Below, piece by piece: positions 25,052-34,522 of a DNA stretch of 64,000 nt. Origin of the DNA: Pelomonas caseinilytica. GTDB lineage: Bacteria > Pseudomonadota > Gammaproteobacteria > Burkholderiales > Burkholderiaceae_C. A model generated the notes under the pieces. That model did not search any database. It saw only the letters and a program-made list of their open reading frames with translations, and was not told the DNA's origin. The DNA lies in assembly GCF_021353235.1 (NCBI RefSeq), contig NZ_JAJTWT010000007.1:186001-250000 (forward strand), read 5' to 3'. A program made the position numbers and the translations under genes. The stretch's first letter is position 1. Every line of letters begins with the position of its first letter.

Positions 25052-26398
25052 TCACAAGATGCGGCGCGGGTGGTGCAGGGCCTCGTGGGCCGCATGCAGG
25101 CGCCGCACCAGCACGCGGATGAAGGCGCGGTCGAAGCGGTGCTGGCACTCGGGGCTGAGCTGCATCACCGACTCGGGCGTGAAGCAGATGGTGGTGCACT
25201 CCTGGCTCACCTTGATGTCGGTGCTGTGGCGGCGCAGGTCGGGGTTGGGCGCGAGGTAGGCCATCTCGCCCACCGAGGTGCCCTGGCCCAGCGTCGCCAC
25301 CAGCCGCCCCTCGCGGAAGACCTCGACCTCCCCCTGGGCGATGATGTGGAAGCTGTTGCCCTCCTGGCCGCGCTTGAAGAGGGCGTGGCCCAGTGGATAG
25401 CGCTTCCAGCGCGCGCGCCGCACCACCTCCCAGAGCTGCACGTCGCCGAAGTCGGCGAAGAACTCCAGCGAACGCAGCAGGTTGAAGCGCTCGGAGTCGC
25501 GCACCTCGCCCAGCCGGTTCAGCGGCACCTGCTGGCTGGACACCAGGGCCGACAGCGCCTGGGCGAAGCTGTCCCAGTCGGGGAAGCGCTCCTGCGGGCG
25601 CTTGGCGAGGGCGCGCTGCACGACGGCGTCCAGGGCCTCGCTGACACCCTCGCGCTGGCCAATCAGCGGCAGGGGCGGCTGGTGGTAGATCTGGTGCATC
25701 AACGCCATCTGGTGAGGCGCGTCGAAGGGCGGGCGTCCGCAGATCAGGTGGTAGAGCACGGCGCCCAGGGCGTAGATGTCGGCCCGGCAGTCGACGTCGC
25801 CGCCCTCGATCTGCTCCGGCGGCATGTAGGCCAGGGAGCCGACGCGATGGATCTGGGTCGAGTCGGCGTGCAGGTTCAGGGCCGAGCCGAAGTCGCTCAC
25901 CTTGACGTCCACCACCTGCCCCGAAGCGTCCAGCACGGCCAGCAGGTTGGCGGGCTTGACGTCGCGATGGATGACGCCCTGGCGGTAGACATAGCCCAGG
26001 GCCATGGCGCACTTGAAGCCCAGCTCGACGATCTGGTCCAGCGCCAGCAGGCGGTCGCTGCGGCAGAAGTGCTTGAGCGTGACGCCCGGCACGTACTCCA
26101 TGACCAGATAGGGGGAGGTCGCCTCGGCCACGGCGTCGAGGATGGCGACGACGTTGGGGTGGTTGAGCCGGCCGGCGAGCGCCGCCTCGGCGCTGAAGAA
26201 GCGGTTGCTGAAGTCGCTGGCGGGCGCGTCCGCCGGCGGCGCCCAGGCGCGCATGCGCTTGATGGCGACTTCCTGGCCCTGGAAGGGGTCGCGGGCCAGG
26301 AAGACGTCGCTGGTCGCCCCCTCGCCCAGGCGCCTCAGCACGTGGTAGCGGCCGATGCGGGAGGGCAGGTCGTCGGCGGATGCGGTCACGCGCGGCAT
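25052..26398 (-). CDS. Ser/Thr protein kinase fused to a cyclic-nucleotide-binding domain
   Basis: A 448-residue soluble protein. Residues 15-280 are a Hanks-type kinase with Gly loop RRLGEGATSDVFLARD, the ATP lysine in VAIKRM (Lys47), catalytic loop HRDVKPAN, the DFG motif (VSDFGSALN) and YMPPEQI. Residues about 310-430 are a Crp-type cNMP-binding domain (GHALFKRGQEGNSFHIIAQGEV) with the binding cassette VGEMAYL...RRHST retaining the Glu and an Arg in the right region. No membrane segment or PASTA domain is present. Activity may respond to cAMP or a cyclic dinucleotide; targets are unknown. It is divergent from the VOC gene. Confidence 0.88.
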   Translation of the reverse strand: MPRVTASADDLPSRIGRYHVLRRLGEGATSDVFLARDPFQGQEVAIKRMRAWAPPADAPASDFSNRFFSAEAALAGRLNHPNVVAILDAVAEATSPYLVMEYVPGVTLKHFCRSDRLLALDQIVELGFKCAMALGYVYRQGVIHRDVKPANLLAVLDASGQVVDVKVSDFGSALNLHADSTQIHRVGSLAYMPPEQIEGGDVDCRADIYALGAVLYHLICGRPPFDAPHQMALMHQIYHQPPLPLIGQREGVSEALDAVVQRALAKRPQERFPDWDSFAQALSALVSSQQVPLNRLGEVRDSERFNLLRSLEFFADFGDVQLWEVVRRARWKRYPLGHALFKRGQEGNSFHIIAQGEVEVFREGRLVATLGQGTSVGEMAYLAPNPDLRRHSTDIKVSQECTTICFTPESVMQLSPECQHRFDRAFIRVLVRRLHAAHEALHHPRRIL

Positions 26399-26413
26399 GA
26401 TACGGGCCGCTCC

Positions 26414-26824
26414 ATGGAGGACCGGCCCTTGTTCTCGCACATCTACCTCGGCACCCGTGACTTCGATCGCGCCCTGGCCTTCTACCGCCCGCTGCTGGCG
26501 GGCCTGGGCATCGCCGAACGCTTCTGCGACCCCACGCGGCCCTGGGCCGGCTGGCAGAGCACGCCCGGGCCGCGCCCGCTGCTGCTGGTGGGAGCCCCCT
26601 TCGAGGGCGAGCACGAGCCGGGCAACGGCCAGATGGTGGCCCTGCTGGCCGCCACCCGCGCCCAGGTGGACGCCGCCCACGCCACGGCCCTGGCCCACGG
26701 CGGACGCTGCGAAGGCCCGCCGGGACTGAGGCCGCACTACCACGCGAACTACTACGGCGCCTACTTCCGCGATCCCGACGGCAACAAGCTCTGCGTGGCT
26801 TGTCACGAACCGACGGCCGGCTGA
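26414..26824 (+). CDS. VOC-family (glyoxalase/bleomycin-resistance fold) protein
   Basis: A 136-residue single-domain VOC protein. It begins [26 protein letters not shown] and ends [22 protein letters not shown], the standard halves of the fold, with His9 and a Glu near the end as likely metal ligands. The start is divergent from the kinase, the two start codons being only 15 nt apart, so the promoters must lie inside or overlap the genes. Substrate is not predictable. Confidence 0.82.
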   Translation: MEDRPLFSHIYLGTRDFDRALAFYRPLLAGLGIAERFCDPTRPWAGWQSTPGPRPLLLVGAPFEGEHEPGNGQMVALLAATRAQVDAAHATALAHGGRCEGPPGLRPHYHANYYGAYFRDPDGNKLCVACHEPTAG

Positions 26825-26888
26825 GTCAGCGCGGTGGACGGCCCATGCGTTCCAGGATGCACGAGGCCTGCCTCCTAAAATCGCCGCC

Positions 26889-28595
26889 ATGATCCAAGCC
26901 AAGCAGGCGCTGCTCGCCGCACTCGCCGACTCCCTCCACGAGATTGCCCCCGACGCGAAAGCCGTCGCCGCCTTCGAATCCCCCAAGCAGGCCGCCCATG
27001 GCGATTTCGCCTGTACCGCCGCCATGCAGCTGGCCAAGCCGCTCAAGGCCAACCCGCGCGAACTGGCCACCCGGCTCATCGCGGCCCTGCAGGCCAGGCC
27101 GGCCTTCCAGACCTGGGTGGAATCCCTGGAGATCGCCGGCCCGGGCTTCATCAACATCCGCCTCAAGCCGGCCGCCAAGCAGGCCGTCGTGGCCGAGGTG
27201 CTCACCGGCGGCAGCCGCTTCGGCCACCGCCCGGCCACGGGCAAGCACGTCATGGTGGAGTTCGTCTCCGCCAACCCCACGGGGCCCCTGCACGTCGGCC
27301 ACGCCCGCCAGGCGGCCCTGGGCGACGCCCTGTGCTCGCTCTTCCAGAGCCAGGGCCACGACGTGACCCGCGAGTTCTATTACAACGACGCCGGCGTGCA
27401 GATCGCCACGCTGGCCAACTCCACGCAGATGCGCCTGAAGGGCTTCAAGCCCGGCGACGCCGAGTGGCCCGAGGCGGCCTACAACGGCGACTACATCCAG
27501 GACATCGCCGACGCCTTCCTGCGCAAGGAGACGGTGAAGGCCGACGACCGCGAGTTCACCGCCTCGGGCGACGCGGACGACCTCGACGGCATCCGCCAGT
27601 TCGCGGTGGCCTACCTGCGCCACGAGCAGGACCTGGACCTGCAGGCTTTTGGCCTCAAGTTCGACAGCTACTTCCTGGAAAGCAGTGTCTACGCCGGCGG
27701 CCAGCTCGAGCGCACGGTGCAGCGCCTCGTCGACAGCGGCAAGACCTACGAGCAGGACGGCGCCCTGTGGCTGCGCACCACCGACTACGGCGACGACAAG
27801 GACCGGGTCATGCGCAAGAAGGAGGGGGGCTACACCTACTTCGTGCCGGACGTGGCCTACCACATCAACAAGTTCGAGCGCGGCTACACGCAGTGCATCA
27901 ACATCCAGGGCACGGACCACCACGGCACCATCGCCCGGGTGCGCGCCGGCCTGCAGGCGGTGAACCTGGGCATTCCGCAGGGCTTCCCCGACTACGTGCT
28001 GCACAAGATGGTCACGGTGATGAAGGGCGGCCAGGAGGTCAAGATCTCCAAGCGCGCCGGCAGCTACGTGACGCTGCGCGACCTGATCGACTGGACCAGC
28101 CGCGACGCCGTGCGCTTCTTCCTCATCAGCCGCAAGGCCGACACCGAGTTCACCTTCGACGTGGACCTGGCCCTGAAGCAGAACGACGAGAACCCGGTGT
28201 TCTACGTGCAGTACGCGCATGCGCGCATCTGCTCCGTCATCCGCAAGTGGGGCGGCGACCTCGCCACCGTCGGCAATGCCGACCTCGCCCTGCTGACCGC
28301 CCCGACGGAAGAGGCGCTGATGCTCAAGCTCGCCGCCTACCCCGACATGCTGGCCGGCGCGGCCGCCGGCCTGGCGCCGCACGACGTGGCCTTCTACGCC
28401 CGCGACCTGGCCGGCGCCTTCCACTCCTACTACGCTGCCGAGCGCGTGCTCGACCAGGCGCCCGAGCTCAGCCGCGCCCGCATCGCCCTGCTGGCCGCGA
28501 CGCGCCAGGTGCTGGCCAACGCCCTGGGCATGCTGGGCGTGAGCGCCCCCGAGCAGATGAGCCGCGACACCCCTGACACTTCGGAGACCGAATGA
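26889..28595 (+). CDS. argS: Arginyl-tRNA synthetase
   Basis: A 568-residue class I synthetase that charges tRNA-Arg. It has the N-terminal Add-1 domain (about residues 1-110), the HIGH-type motif [14 protein letters not shown] (about residue 138), the [15 protein letters not shown] segment at the KMSKS position, and the all-helical DALR anticodon-binding domain at the C-terminus. Length is normal. Its last bases overlap the SPOR gene (ATGA), so the two are translationally coupled, an arrangement common in Burkholderiales. Confidence 0.97.
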   Translation: MIQAKQALLAALADSLHEIAPDAKAVAAFESPKQAAHGDFACTAAMQLAKPLKANPRELATRLIAALQARPAFQTWVESLEIAGPGFINIRLKPAAKQAVVAEVLTGGSRFGHRPATGKHVMVEFVSANPTGPLHVGHARQAALGDALCSLFQSQGHDVTREFYYNDAGVQIATLANSTQMRLKGFKPGDAEWPEAAYNGDYIQDIADAFLRKETVKADDREFTASGDADDLDGIRQFAVAYLRHEQDLDLQAFGLKFDSYFLESSVYAGGQLERTVQRLVDSGKTYEQDGALWLRTTDYGDDKDRVMRKKEGGYTYFVPDVAYHINKFERGYTQCINIQGTDHHGTIARVRAGLQAVNLGIPQGFPDYVLHKMVTVMKGGQEVKISKRAGSYVTLRDLIDWTSRDAVRFFLISRKADTEFTFDVDLALKQNDENPVFYVQYAHARICSVIRKWGGDLATVGNADLALLTAPTEEALMLKLAAYPDMLAGAAAGLAPHDVAFYARDLAGAFHSYYAAERVLDQAPELSRARIALLAATRQVLANALGMLGVSAPEQMSRDTPDTSETE

Positions 28596-29275
28596 CTGCT
28601 GCCTCCAAACCCGCCGGCAACAAGACCCCGAGGGGAGGCCAGAAAGGCGGCTTCGTCCTGGGCCTCATCGTCGGCCTGCTGGTCGGCCTGGCCATCGCCC
28701 TGGGCGTGGCCCTCTACATCACCAAGGTGCCCATCCCATTCGTGAACAAGGTGCCCCAGCGCACGGCCGAGCAGGACGCCGCCGAGGCCGAGCGCAACAA
28801 GAACTGGGACCCGAACGCCCCGCTGGCCGGCAAGGCCGCCGCGCGCAGCGCCAGCGGCGTGGTCAACATGCCGCCGCCTCCGACCACGACGGCCAGCGAG
28901 GCCGTGGCCGCCGCCAGCGCCGCAGCCACGGCCACCCTGCCGCCGCCGCAGCCGGCACGCCCGGCCGCCCGCGCCGAGGCGCCTGCCGTCGCGCCCACCC
29001 CGGCCCCCGCACCCGCCACCACCGCGGCGGCCGGCGACGCCTATGTCTACTACGTCCAGGCCGGCGCCTTCACGCGGCCCGAGGAGGCCGAGACCCAGAA
29101 GGCCAAGCTCGCCATCCAGGGCTTCACCGCCAAGGTCATGGAGCGCGAGCAGAACGGCCGCACCGTCTACCGCGTACGCCTGGGGCCGATGGACACCCGC
29201 GACGCCGCCGACGACCTGCAACGCAAGATCGAGGGGGCCGGCTTCGAGGCCAACCTCGTTCGTGTACAACGCTAA
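28592..29275 (+). CDS. SPOR-domain membrane protein (FtsN/DedD-like)
   Basis: A 227-residue bitopic inner-membrane protein: basic cytoplasmic N-terminus, one transmembrane helix (about residues 25-48, [22 protein letters not shown]), a long Ala/Pro-rich periplasmic linker, and a C-terminal SPOR domain (about 150-225: [29 protein letters not shown]). SPOR domains bind denuded septal peptidoglycan, so a role in cell division is likely. It overlaps argS and is followed by dsbA after 27 nt. Confidence 0.92.
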   Translation: MTAASKPAGNKTPRGGQKGGFVLGLIVGLLVGLAIALGVALYITKVPIPFVNKVPQRTAEQDAAEAERNKNWDPNAPLAGKAAARSASGVVNMPPPPTTTASEAVAAASAAATATLPPPQPARPAARAEAPAVAPTPAPAPATTAAAGDAYVYYVQAGAFTRPEEAETQKAKLAIQGFTAKVMEREQNGRTVYRVRLGPMDTRDAADDLQRKIEGAGFEANLVRVQR

Positions 29276-29302
29276 CTCCCTGCCTGAAGGAAGCCTGCCG
29301 CC

Positions 29303-29956
29303 ATGAAGCGCCGAGATTTTTCCGCCCTGCTCGCCACCGCGCCGCTCGCGGCAGTCACCGACCTGGCCTTCGCCCAGGGCGACGGCCGCACCTTCCAGGT
29401 GCTGCCCCAGGCCCTGCCCACCACGCCGGGCAAGATCGAGGTGGTCGAGTTCTTCTGGTACGGCTGCCCGCACTGCTACGTGTTCGAGCCGGCCATCGAG
29501 GCCTGGTCGCGCCAGTTGCCGGCCGACGTGGCCTTCCGCAAGGTGCACGTGGCCTTTCGCGCCAACATCAAGATCCACCAGCGCATGTTCTACGCGCTCG
29601 AAGCCCTGGGCAAGGAAGCCGCCACCCGCCCGGCCATCTTCAATGCCATGCACCAGCAGGGCCTGGCGCTGGACGACCCGCAGAGCCAGGCCAAGTTCCT
29701 GAGCCCGCTGGGCATCGACCCCGGCAAGTACCAGGAGGCCTACAACTCCTTCGGCGTGGTGACCAAGTGCAAGCAGGCCGAGAAGCTGTCCGAGGCCTAC
29801 CGCATCGACGGCGTGCCCACACTCGGCATCGGCGGCCGCTTCCTGACCTCGCCCAGCATGGCCGGCGGCGGCCAGCGCATGAGCGAGGTCGAACTCGGGC
29901 AGAAGGCCCTGCAGGTGGCCGACCAGCTCATCCAGCGCGTGCGGAGCAAGACGTGA
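29303..29956 (+). CDS. dsbA: Thiol:disulfide interchange protein DsbA, copy 1
   Basis: A 217-residue periplasmic oxidase that introduces disulfides. A signal peptide (about residues 1-24) is followed by a thioredoxin fold with the active site CPHC in EFFWYGCPHCYVFEP and the cis-Pro loop GVPTLGI. Between them is the helical insertion typical of DsbA. It is preceded by the SPOR gene and overlaps a second, paralogous dsbA by 4 nt, so both come from one mRNA. Confidence 0.93.
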   Translation: MKRRDFSALLATAPLAAVTDLAFAQGDGRTFQVLPQALPTTPGKIEVVEFFWYGCPHCYVFEPAIEAWSRQLPADVAFRKVHVAFRANIKIHQRMFYALEALGKEAATRPAIFNAMHQQGLALDDPQSQAKFLSPLGIDPGKYQEAYNSFGVVTKCKQAEKLSEAYRIDGVPTLGIGGRFLTSPSMAGGGQRMSEVELGQKALQVADQLIQRVRSKT

Positions 29957-30606
29957 GGCGCCGCGACGCCGCCCTGACCCTGGCCGCGGCCGCCTGGCTG
30001 CCTTCGGCCCGCGCCCAGGGCGGCCCGGTAGAAGGCCGGCAATACGCCCGGCTGACCCAGCCCTTGCCCGGCGAGCCGGGCAAGGTCGAAGTCGTCGAGT
30101 TCTTCTTCTACCTCTGCCCGCACTGCTTCGCCTTCGACCCGCTGCTGGAGGCCTGGGTGCACCAGCTGCCCGCCGACGTGAGCTTCCGCCGCGTGCCGCT
30201 GGGCGGCACCAAGCTGCACCAGCTGCACCAGCGCATGTTCTACACGCTGCAGGCCATGAACGCCCTGACGCCGCAGGTCCACAGCGGCATCTTCAACGCC
30301 ATCCACCGCGACCGCGTCGAACTGGCCGACGAAGCCTCCATCGTCGCCCTGATGGGGCGGCTGGGCGTCGACACCGCCAAGTTCAAGTCGACGTTCAACT
30401 CCTTCGCCATCGCGCCCAAGATGGCCCAGGGCCCCAAGCTGGCGGAGCTCGCCGGTGTCGAGACCGTCCCGGCCCTTGTCATCGGCGGGCGCTACCGCAC
30501 CAGCCCGAGCAGCGCCGGCACGCCGGGGCAGAGCGAGCAGGTGCATGGCCAGCAGGCCATTGCCGTCGCGGATTTCCTGGTCAAGTTGTCACGCGGGAAA
30601 GGCTGA
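29953..30606 (+). CDS. DsbA-family thiol:disulfide protein, tandem paralogue
   Basis: A 217-residue paralogue of the preceding DsbA. The start is GTG at 29953, overlapping the upstream stop (GTGA). It has a signal peptide (RRRDAALTLAAAAWLPSARAQ), the same CPHC active site in a changed setting (EFFFYLCPHCFAFDP) and cis-Pro loop TVPALVI. Blocks shared with copy 1 include PGKxEVVEFF, LPADVxFRxV and HQRMFYxLxA, so it is a clear local duplication that has diverged. The leading Arg cluster could also be read as a twin-arginine signal. It may serve different substrates or act as an isomerase partner. Confidence 0.9.
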   Translation: MRRRDAALTLAAAAWLPSARAQGGPVEGRQYARLTQPLPGEPGKVEVVEFFFYLCPHCFAFDPLLEAWVHQLPADVSFRRVPLGGTKLHQLHQRMFYTLQAMNALTPQVHSGIFNAIHRDRVELADEASIVALMGRLGVDTAKFKSTFNSFAIAPKMAQGPKLAELAGVETVPALVIGGRYRTSPSSAGTPGQSEQVHGQQAIAVADFLVKLSRGKG

Positions 30607-30651
30607 ACGGAGCGGCGCGCGCCTAGAATGGCCTGCAACTTCCGTGCCGCC

Positions 30652-31269
30652 ATGCTCCAGCGCCTGCCCCTCCTGATCGCCCTCGCCCTCGCCGCCGGCC
30701 CCGCGCTGGCGGAAAAGGGTGACCGGGCCAAGCCCATGGTCTTCACGGCCGACAAGCAGGGCCGGCTCGACGCCGTCAACCAGCGCACCGAGCTGATCGG
30801 CAACGTCATCATCACCCAGGGCAGCCTGACGCTGCGCGCCGAGCAGGTGGACGTGCGCGCCACCCCCGACGGCTACTACCAGGCCTTCGCCCACGGCGCG
30901 GCGGGCCGTCCGGTGAACTTCCGCCAGGCGCGGGACCTGCCCGGAGAAGCCATCGAGGGTGTGGCCGACCAGCTCGAATACGACACCAAGACCGAAACGG
31001 TGCGCTTCATCGGCAACGCCACGGTCCGCCGCACCCGCGGCACCACCGTGGCGGACGAAGTCACCGGCGCCGTCATCGTCTACAACAGCCGCACCGAGGT
31101 GTTTGCCCTGGAAGGCGGCCAGGCCTCGCCCAATCCCAGCGGCCGGGTGCGCATGGTGCTGATGCCGCGCCAAGTGCCGGAAAGCCCCGCCTCGGGGGCC
31201 GCGTCGGCGCCGTCGGCGCTGCCCCTGCAGCCTTCCACCACGATCACGCCACCGCGCAAGGGCTCATGA
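30652..31269 (+). CDS. lptA: Lipopolysaccharide transport periplasmic protein LptA
   Basis: A 205-residue periplasmic bridge protein that carries LPS from inner to outer membrane. The signal peptide ([19 protein letters not shown]) is followed by the OstA beta-jellyroll (about residues 25-160: [42 protein letters not shown]). An ATG at 30628 is in frame but lies in a TAGAAT promoter-like element, so I prefer 30652. It overlaps lptB by 4 nt. The usual lptC gene is not found upstream; the tandem dsbA genes are there instead. Confidence 0.92.
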   Translation: MLQRLPLLIALALAAGPALAEKGDRAKPMVFTADKQGRLDAVNQRTELIGNVIITQGSLTLRAEQVDVRATPDGYYQAFAHGAAGRPVNFRQARDLPGEAIEGVADQLEYDTKTETVRFIGNATVRRTRGTTVADEVTGAVIVYNSRTEVFALEGGQASPNPSGRVRMVLMPRQVPESPASGAASAPSALPLQPSTTITPPRKGS

Positions 31270-32048
31270 ACGCCGCGACCGAAGCGAGCCGCACCGCCGC
31301 GGAGTGCGGCAGCCGCCTCGAAGCCGAGGGGCTGGCCAAGACCTACGGCGTGCGCAAGGTCGTCAAGGACGTGCACGTGCGCGTCGACTGCGGCGAGGTC
31401 GTGGGCCTGCTCGGCCCCAACGGCGCGGGCAAGACGACCAGCTTCTACATGATCGTCGGCCTGGTGCGCTCGGATGCCGGCGTCATCCGCATCGACGGGG
31501 CCGAGGTGCAGCGCCTACCCATCCACGCCCGCGCGCGGCTCGGCCTGAGCTACCTGCCCCAGGAAGCCTCCATCTTCCGCAAGCTCACCGTCGAGCAGAA
31601 CATCCGCGCGGTGCTGGAGCTGCAGCAGGACGAGCGCGGCAAGGCCCTGTCCCGCGGCCGCATCGACGAGCTGCTCAACGGCCTGCTGCACGACCTCTCC
31701 ATCGAGGGCCTGCGCGACAGCCCGGCGCCCGCGTTGTCGGGCGGCGAGCGCCGGCGCGTGGAGATCGCCCGCGCCCTGGCCACGCAGCCACGCTTCATCC
31801 TGCTGGACGAACCCTTCGCCGGCGTGGACCCCATCGCAGTGCTGGAGATCCAGCGCATCATCGGCTTCCTGAAGAGCCGCGGCATCGGCGTGCTCATCAC
31901 GGACCACAACGTCCGCGAGACCCTGGGCATCTGCGACCGCGCCTACATCATCAGCGAGGGTGCCGTGCTCGCCGAAGGCACGCCCGACGAGATCGTGGCC
32001 AACGCCGACGTGCGCAAGGTCTATCTCGGCGAAAACTTCCGGATGTAG
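31266..32048 (+). CDS. lptB: LPS export ABC transporter ATPase LptB
   Basis: A 260-residue cytoplasmic ATPase that with LptFG extracts LPS from the inner membrane. Walker [14 protein letters not shown] (about residue 48), signature [15 protein letters not shown], Walker [17 protein letters not shown] and the H-loop in [12 protein letters not shown] are all intact. It has a slightly longer N-terminus than E. coli LptB. It overlaps lptA and precedes rpoN by 8 nt, the conserved order in proteobacteria. Confidence 0.96.
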   Translation: MNAATEASRTAAECGSRLEAEGLAKTYGVRKVVKDVHVRVDCGEVVGLLGPNGAGKTTSFYMIVGLVRSDAGVIRIDGAEVQRLPIHARARLGLSYLPQEASIFRKLTVEQNIRAVLELQQDERGKALSRGRIDELLNGLLHDLSIEGLRDSPAPALSGGERRRVEIARALATQPRFILLDEPFAGVDPIAVLEIQRIIGFLKSRGIGVLITDHNVRETLGICDRAYIISEGAVLAEGTPDEIVANADVRKVYLGENFRM

Positions 32049-32056
32049 AGGTCTGC

Positions 32057-33571
32057 ATGAAACAGACCCTCCAGGTCCGCCTCAGCCAGCACCTGGCGCT
32101 GACGCCCCAGTTGCAGCAGTCCATCCGGCTGCTGCAGCTGTCGACGCTGGAGCTGCACCAGGAGGTCGAGCAGATGCTGGCCAGCAACCCGCTGCTCGAG
32201 ACGGAGGAGGAATTCACCGTCAGCACGCCCGAGCTGGCGGCCAATGCGCCGGCTGAAAGCGGCACCGAGGCGTCGGCCGGGGAGTCGGACAGCGGCGGCG
32301 AGGTGGCCGAAGCGCCCGAACTGAGCGCCGAGGACTTCGGCGGCACCGAGCGCGAGGACTGGGAGAACGGCACCGAGCGCGACGACTTCGACGGCATCCG
32401 CGAGCTGCCGAGCAGCAGCGCGGGCGGCAGCGACGAGGACGGCGAGCGCGAGAGCCAGGAGTCCGCCGAGACGACGCTGGCCGAGCACCTAATCCAGCAA
32501 CTGGCTGGCCTCAGCCTCTCGCCCGAGGACCGCGCGGCGGTGCAGGTGCTCATCGAATCCCTGAACGAGGACGGCTACCTCGAGGACTCGCTGGAGGAGA
32601 TTGCCACCGCCCTGGCCGGCGACGACGCCGAGGCCCACGAGGAGCTGCTGGACCACCTGCGCATCGCCCTGCGCCTGCTGCAGAGCCTGGAGCCGGCGGG
32701 CATCGCCGCCAGCGACCTGTCCGAGTGCCTGGTGCTGCAGTTGCGCGCCCTGTCCCCGGCCCGCTGCGGCCCCGCGCAGGCGGTCGCCATCCAGATCTGC
32801 AAGGGTCATCTCGAACTGCTGGCCCGGCGCGACATGCGCCGCCTGATGGCCGAGACCGGTGCCGACGAGGCCCTGCTGCGCGAGGCGCAAGGCCTCATCA
32901 CCCAGCTCGAGCCCAAGCCGGGGCGGCGCTTCTCGGCCGGCGCCGCGGCGGCCATCGTGCCCGACGTCATCGTGCGCAAGGCGGGCCGCGAATTCCGCGT
33001 GCTGCTCAACCCCGAGGTGGCGCCCAAGCTGCGCATCAACGAGCTCTATGCCAACGCGCTGCGGGCCACGCGCGGCGGCATCAGCAATTCACCGCTGGGC
33101 GGCCAGCTGCAGGAGGCGCGCTGGTTCATCAAGAACATCCAGCAGCGCTTCGACACCATCCTGCGTGTCAGCCAGGCCATCGTCGAGCGCCAGCGCGGCT
33201 TCTTCACCCATGGCGAGCTGGCGATGAAGCCCCTGGTGCTGCGCGAGATCGCCGACGAACTCGGCCTGCACGAGTCCACCATCTCGCGGGTGACGACGGC
33301 CAAGTACATGGCCACGCCCTGGGGCACCTTCGAGCTGAAGTACTTCTTCGGCTCGGGCCTGTCCACCGAGGCCGGCGGCGAGGCGTCCAGTACCGCGGTG
33401 CGCGCCCTGATCAAGCAGTTCGTCGCCGCCGAGGACGTGAAGAAGCCCCTGTCCGACAGCGCCCTGGCCGCCATGCTGGAGGAGCAGGGCATCCAGTGCG
33501 CGCGCCGCACGGTGGCCAAGTACCGCGAGGCGATGAAGATCGCCCCGGCCAATCTGCGCAAGGCGCTGTAG
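32057..33571 (+). CDS. rpoN: RNA polymerase sigma-54 factor
   Basis: A 504-residue sigma-54. Region I is the Gln/Leu-rich start (LSQHLALTPQLQQSIRLLQLSTLELHQEVEQ), followed by an acidic region II (about 55-155), the core-binding region, the HTH segment (LHESTISRVTTAKYMATPWG) and the RpoN box ARRTVAKYREAMKI near the C-terminus. It directs transcription activated by enhancer-binding proteins, for example nitrogen genes. It follows lptB, but the usual downstream hpf and ptsN are missing here; a convergent AraC gene ends 6 nt away. Confidence 0.97.
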   Translation: MKQTLQVRLSQHLALTPQLQQSIRLLQLSTLELHQEVEQMLASNPLLETEEEFTVSTPELAANAPAESGTEASAGESDSGGEVAEAPELSAEDFGGTEREDWENGTERDDFDGIRELPSSSAGGSDEDGERESQESAETTLAEHLIQQLAGLSLSPEDRAAVQVLIESLNEDGYLEDSLEEIATALAGDDAEAHEELLDHLRIALRLLQSLEPAGIAASDLSECLVLQLRALSPARCGPAQAVAIQICKGHLELLARRDMRRLMAETGADEALLREAQGLITQLEPKPGRRFSAGAAAAIVPDVIVRKAGREFRVLLNPEVAPKLRINELYANALRATRGGISNSPLGGQLQEARWFIKNIQQRFDTILRVSQAIVERQRGFFTHGELAMKPLVLREIADELGLHESTISRVTTAKYMATPWGTFELKYFFGSGLSTEAGGEASSTAVRALIKQFVAAEDVKKPLSDSALAAMLEEQGIQCARRTVAKYREAMKIAPANLRKAL

Positions 33572-33577
33572 CCGGAC

Positions 33578-34411
33578 TCACCCCACGGCCAGGGCGGCCT
33601 TGCGCCATTCCCGCGGCGACTGCCCCGTGTGCGCGCGGAAGGCGCGCGACAGCGCCGCCTCGCCGCCATAGCCCACGTCCGCCGCGATGTGCTTGAGCGC
33701 CCGTCCCTGGCGCAGGCCCTTCTGCACGAGGCCGATGCGCCAGCGCTGCAGGTAGGCGCCCGGCGTGCAGCCCACCACGTCGCGGAAGGTGTTGGCGAAG
33801 ACGGTGCGGGACATGCCGGCCGCCTCGGCCAGCGCCTCCAGCGGCCAATCGCGCTGCGGCGCCTCATGCAGGGCCACAAGGGCGCCGCGCAGCCGCGGGT
33901 GGGCCAGGCCGGCCAGCATGCCGGAGTCCACCCGGCCCTGGGCCATCAGCTCGCGCACCACCCAGATCAGCAGCACCTCGAAAAGCCGGTCCAGCATGAG
34001 CTGCCGCCCACAGTGCTCGGCCTGGGCTTCGGCGAAGAGCAGGGCCAGCACCGGCTCGCAGCTCGGCACCGCCGCCAGCGGCAGGCAGATCCAGTCGGGC
34101 AGGGCCGCGGCGATGGGGTGGCTGGCGCCGCCCTCGAAGGCCATGTGGGCGCAGAGGAACTGCGCGCCCTGGCCGGCTTCCGTGACGAAGCGGTGCGCCA
34201 GCGGGCGCGGGTAGAGCAGCAGGCTGGGCTCGCCGATGCGCAGCGGCTCGGCCGCACCGTGGTGCACCTCGACGCCGCCCTCGCGCACGAGATGCAGTTG
34301 GCCGCGGCCCGCCTGCGGTTCCAGGCTGTTGACGCCGCACAGCGGCCCCGCCTGGAAGGTCTCGGCCCGCACGGCGAAGTGCGCGAAAAGGGCGGCGAGT
34401 CGGTCGGCCAT
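33578..34411 (-). CDS. AraC-family transcriptional regulator
   Basis: A 277-residue regulator with an N-terminal AraC-type cupin domain (about residues 15-165, cupin_6-like: [18 protein letters not shown]) and a C-terminal pair of helix-turn-helices (about 180-275: [26 protein letters not shown] and [32 protein letters not shown]). It is divergent from the exported hydrolase, with a 111-base shared promoter region, and is the likely activator of that gene. This type often controls chloroperoxidase-like or redox genes. It converges on rpoN. Confidence 0.92.
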   Translation of the reverse strand: MADRLAALFAHFAVRAETFQAGPLCGVNSLEPQAGRGQLHLVREGGVEVHHGAAEPLRIGEPSLLLYPRPLAHRFVTEAGQGAQFLCAHMAFEGGASHPIAAALPDWICLPLAAVPSCEPVLALLFAEAQAEHCGRQLMLDRLFEVLLIWVVRELMAQGRVDSGMLAGLAHPRLRGALVALHEAPQRDWPLEALAEAAGMSRTVFANTFRDVVGCTPGAYLQRWRIGLVQKGLRQGRALKHIAADVGYGGEAALSRAFRAHTGQSPREWRKAALAVG

Positions 34412-34470
34412 GGATTTGTACTAAATGCAAAGTTACACGTACTTTACAGCACATCTGGTACTGACTCGCC
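34412..34470 (+). promoter_or_regulatory. Divergent promoter with three phased GTACT repeats
   Basis: The AT-richer stretch between the AraC gene and the hydrolase carries GTACT three times on the + strand, at 34418, 34439 and 34458, spaced 21 and 19 nt (about two helical turns). Direct repeats of this spacing are typical AraC-family sites. A TTTACA at 34443-34448 could serve as a -35 element of the hydrolase. Confidence 0.45.
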
Positions 34471-34522
34471 GGGCACAGTTCGTCCTGTCGCAAGACAGCC
34501 CCGCCACCCTATGGAGATCACC

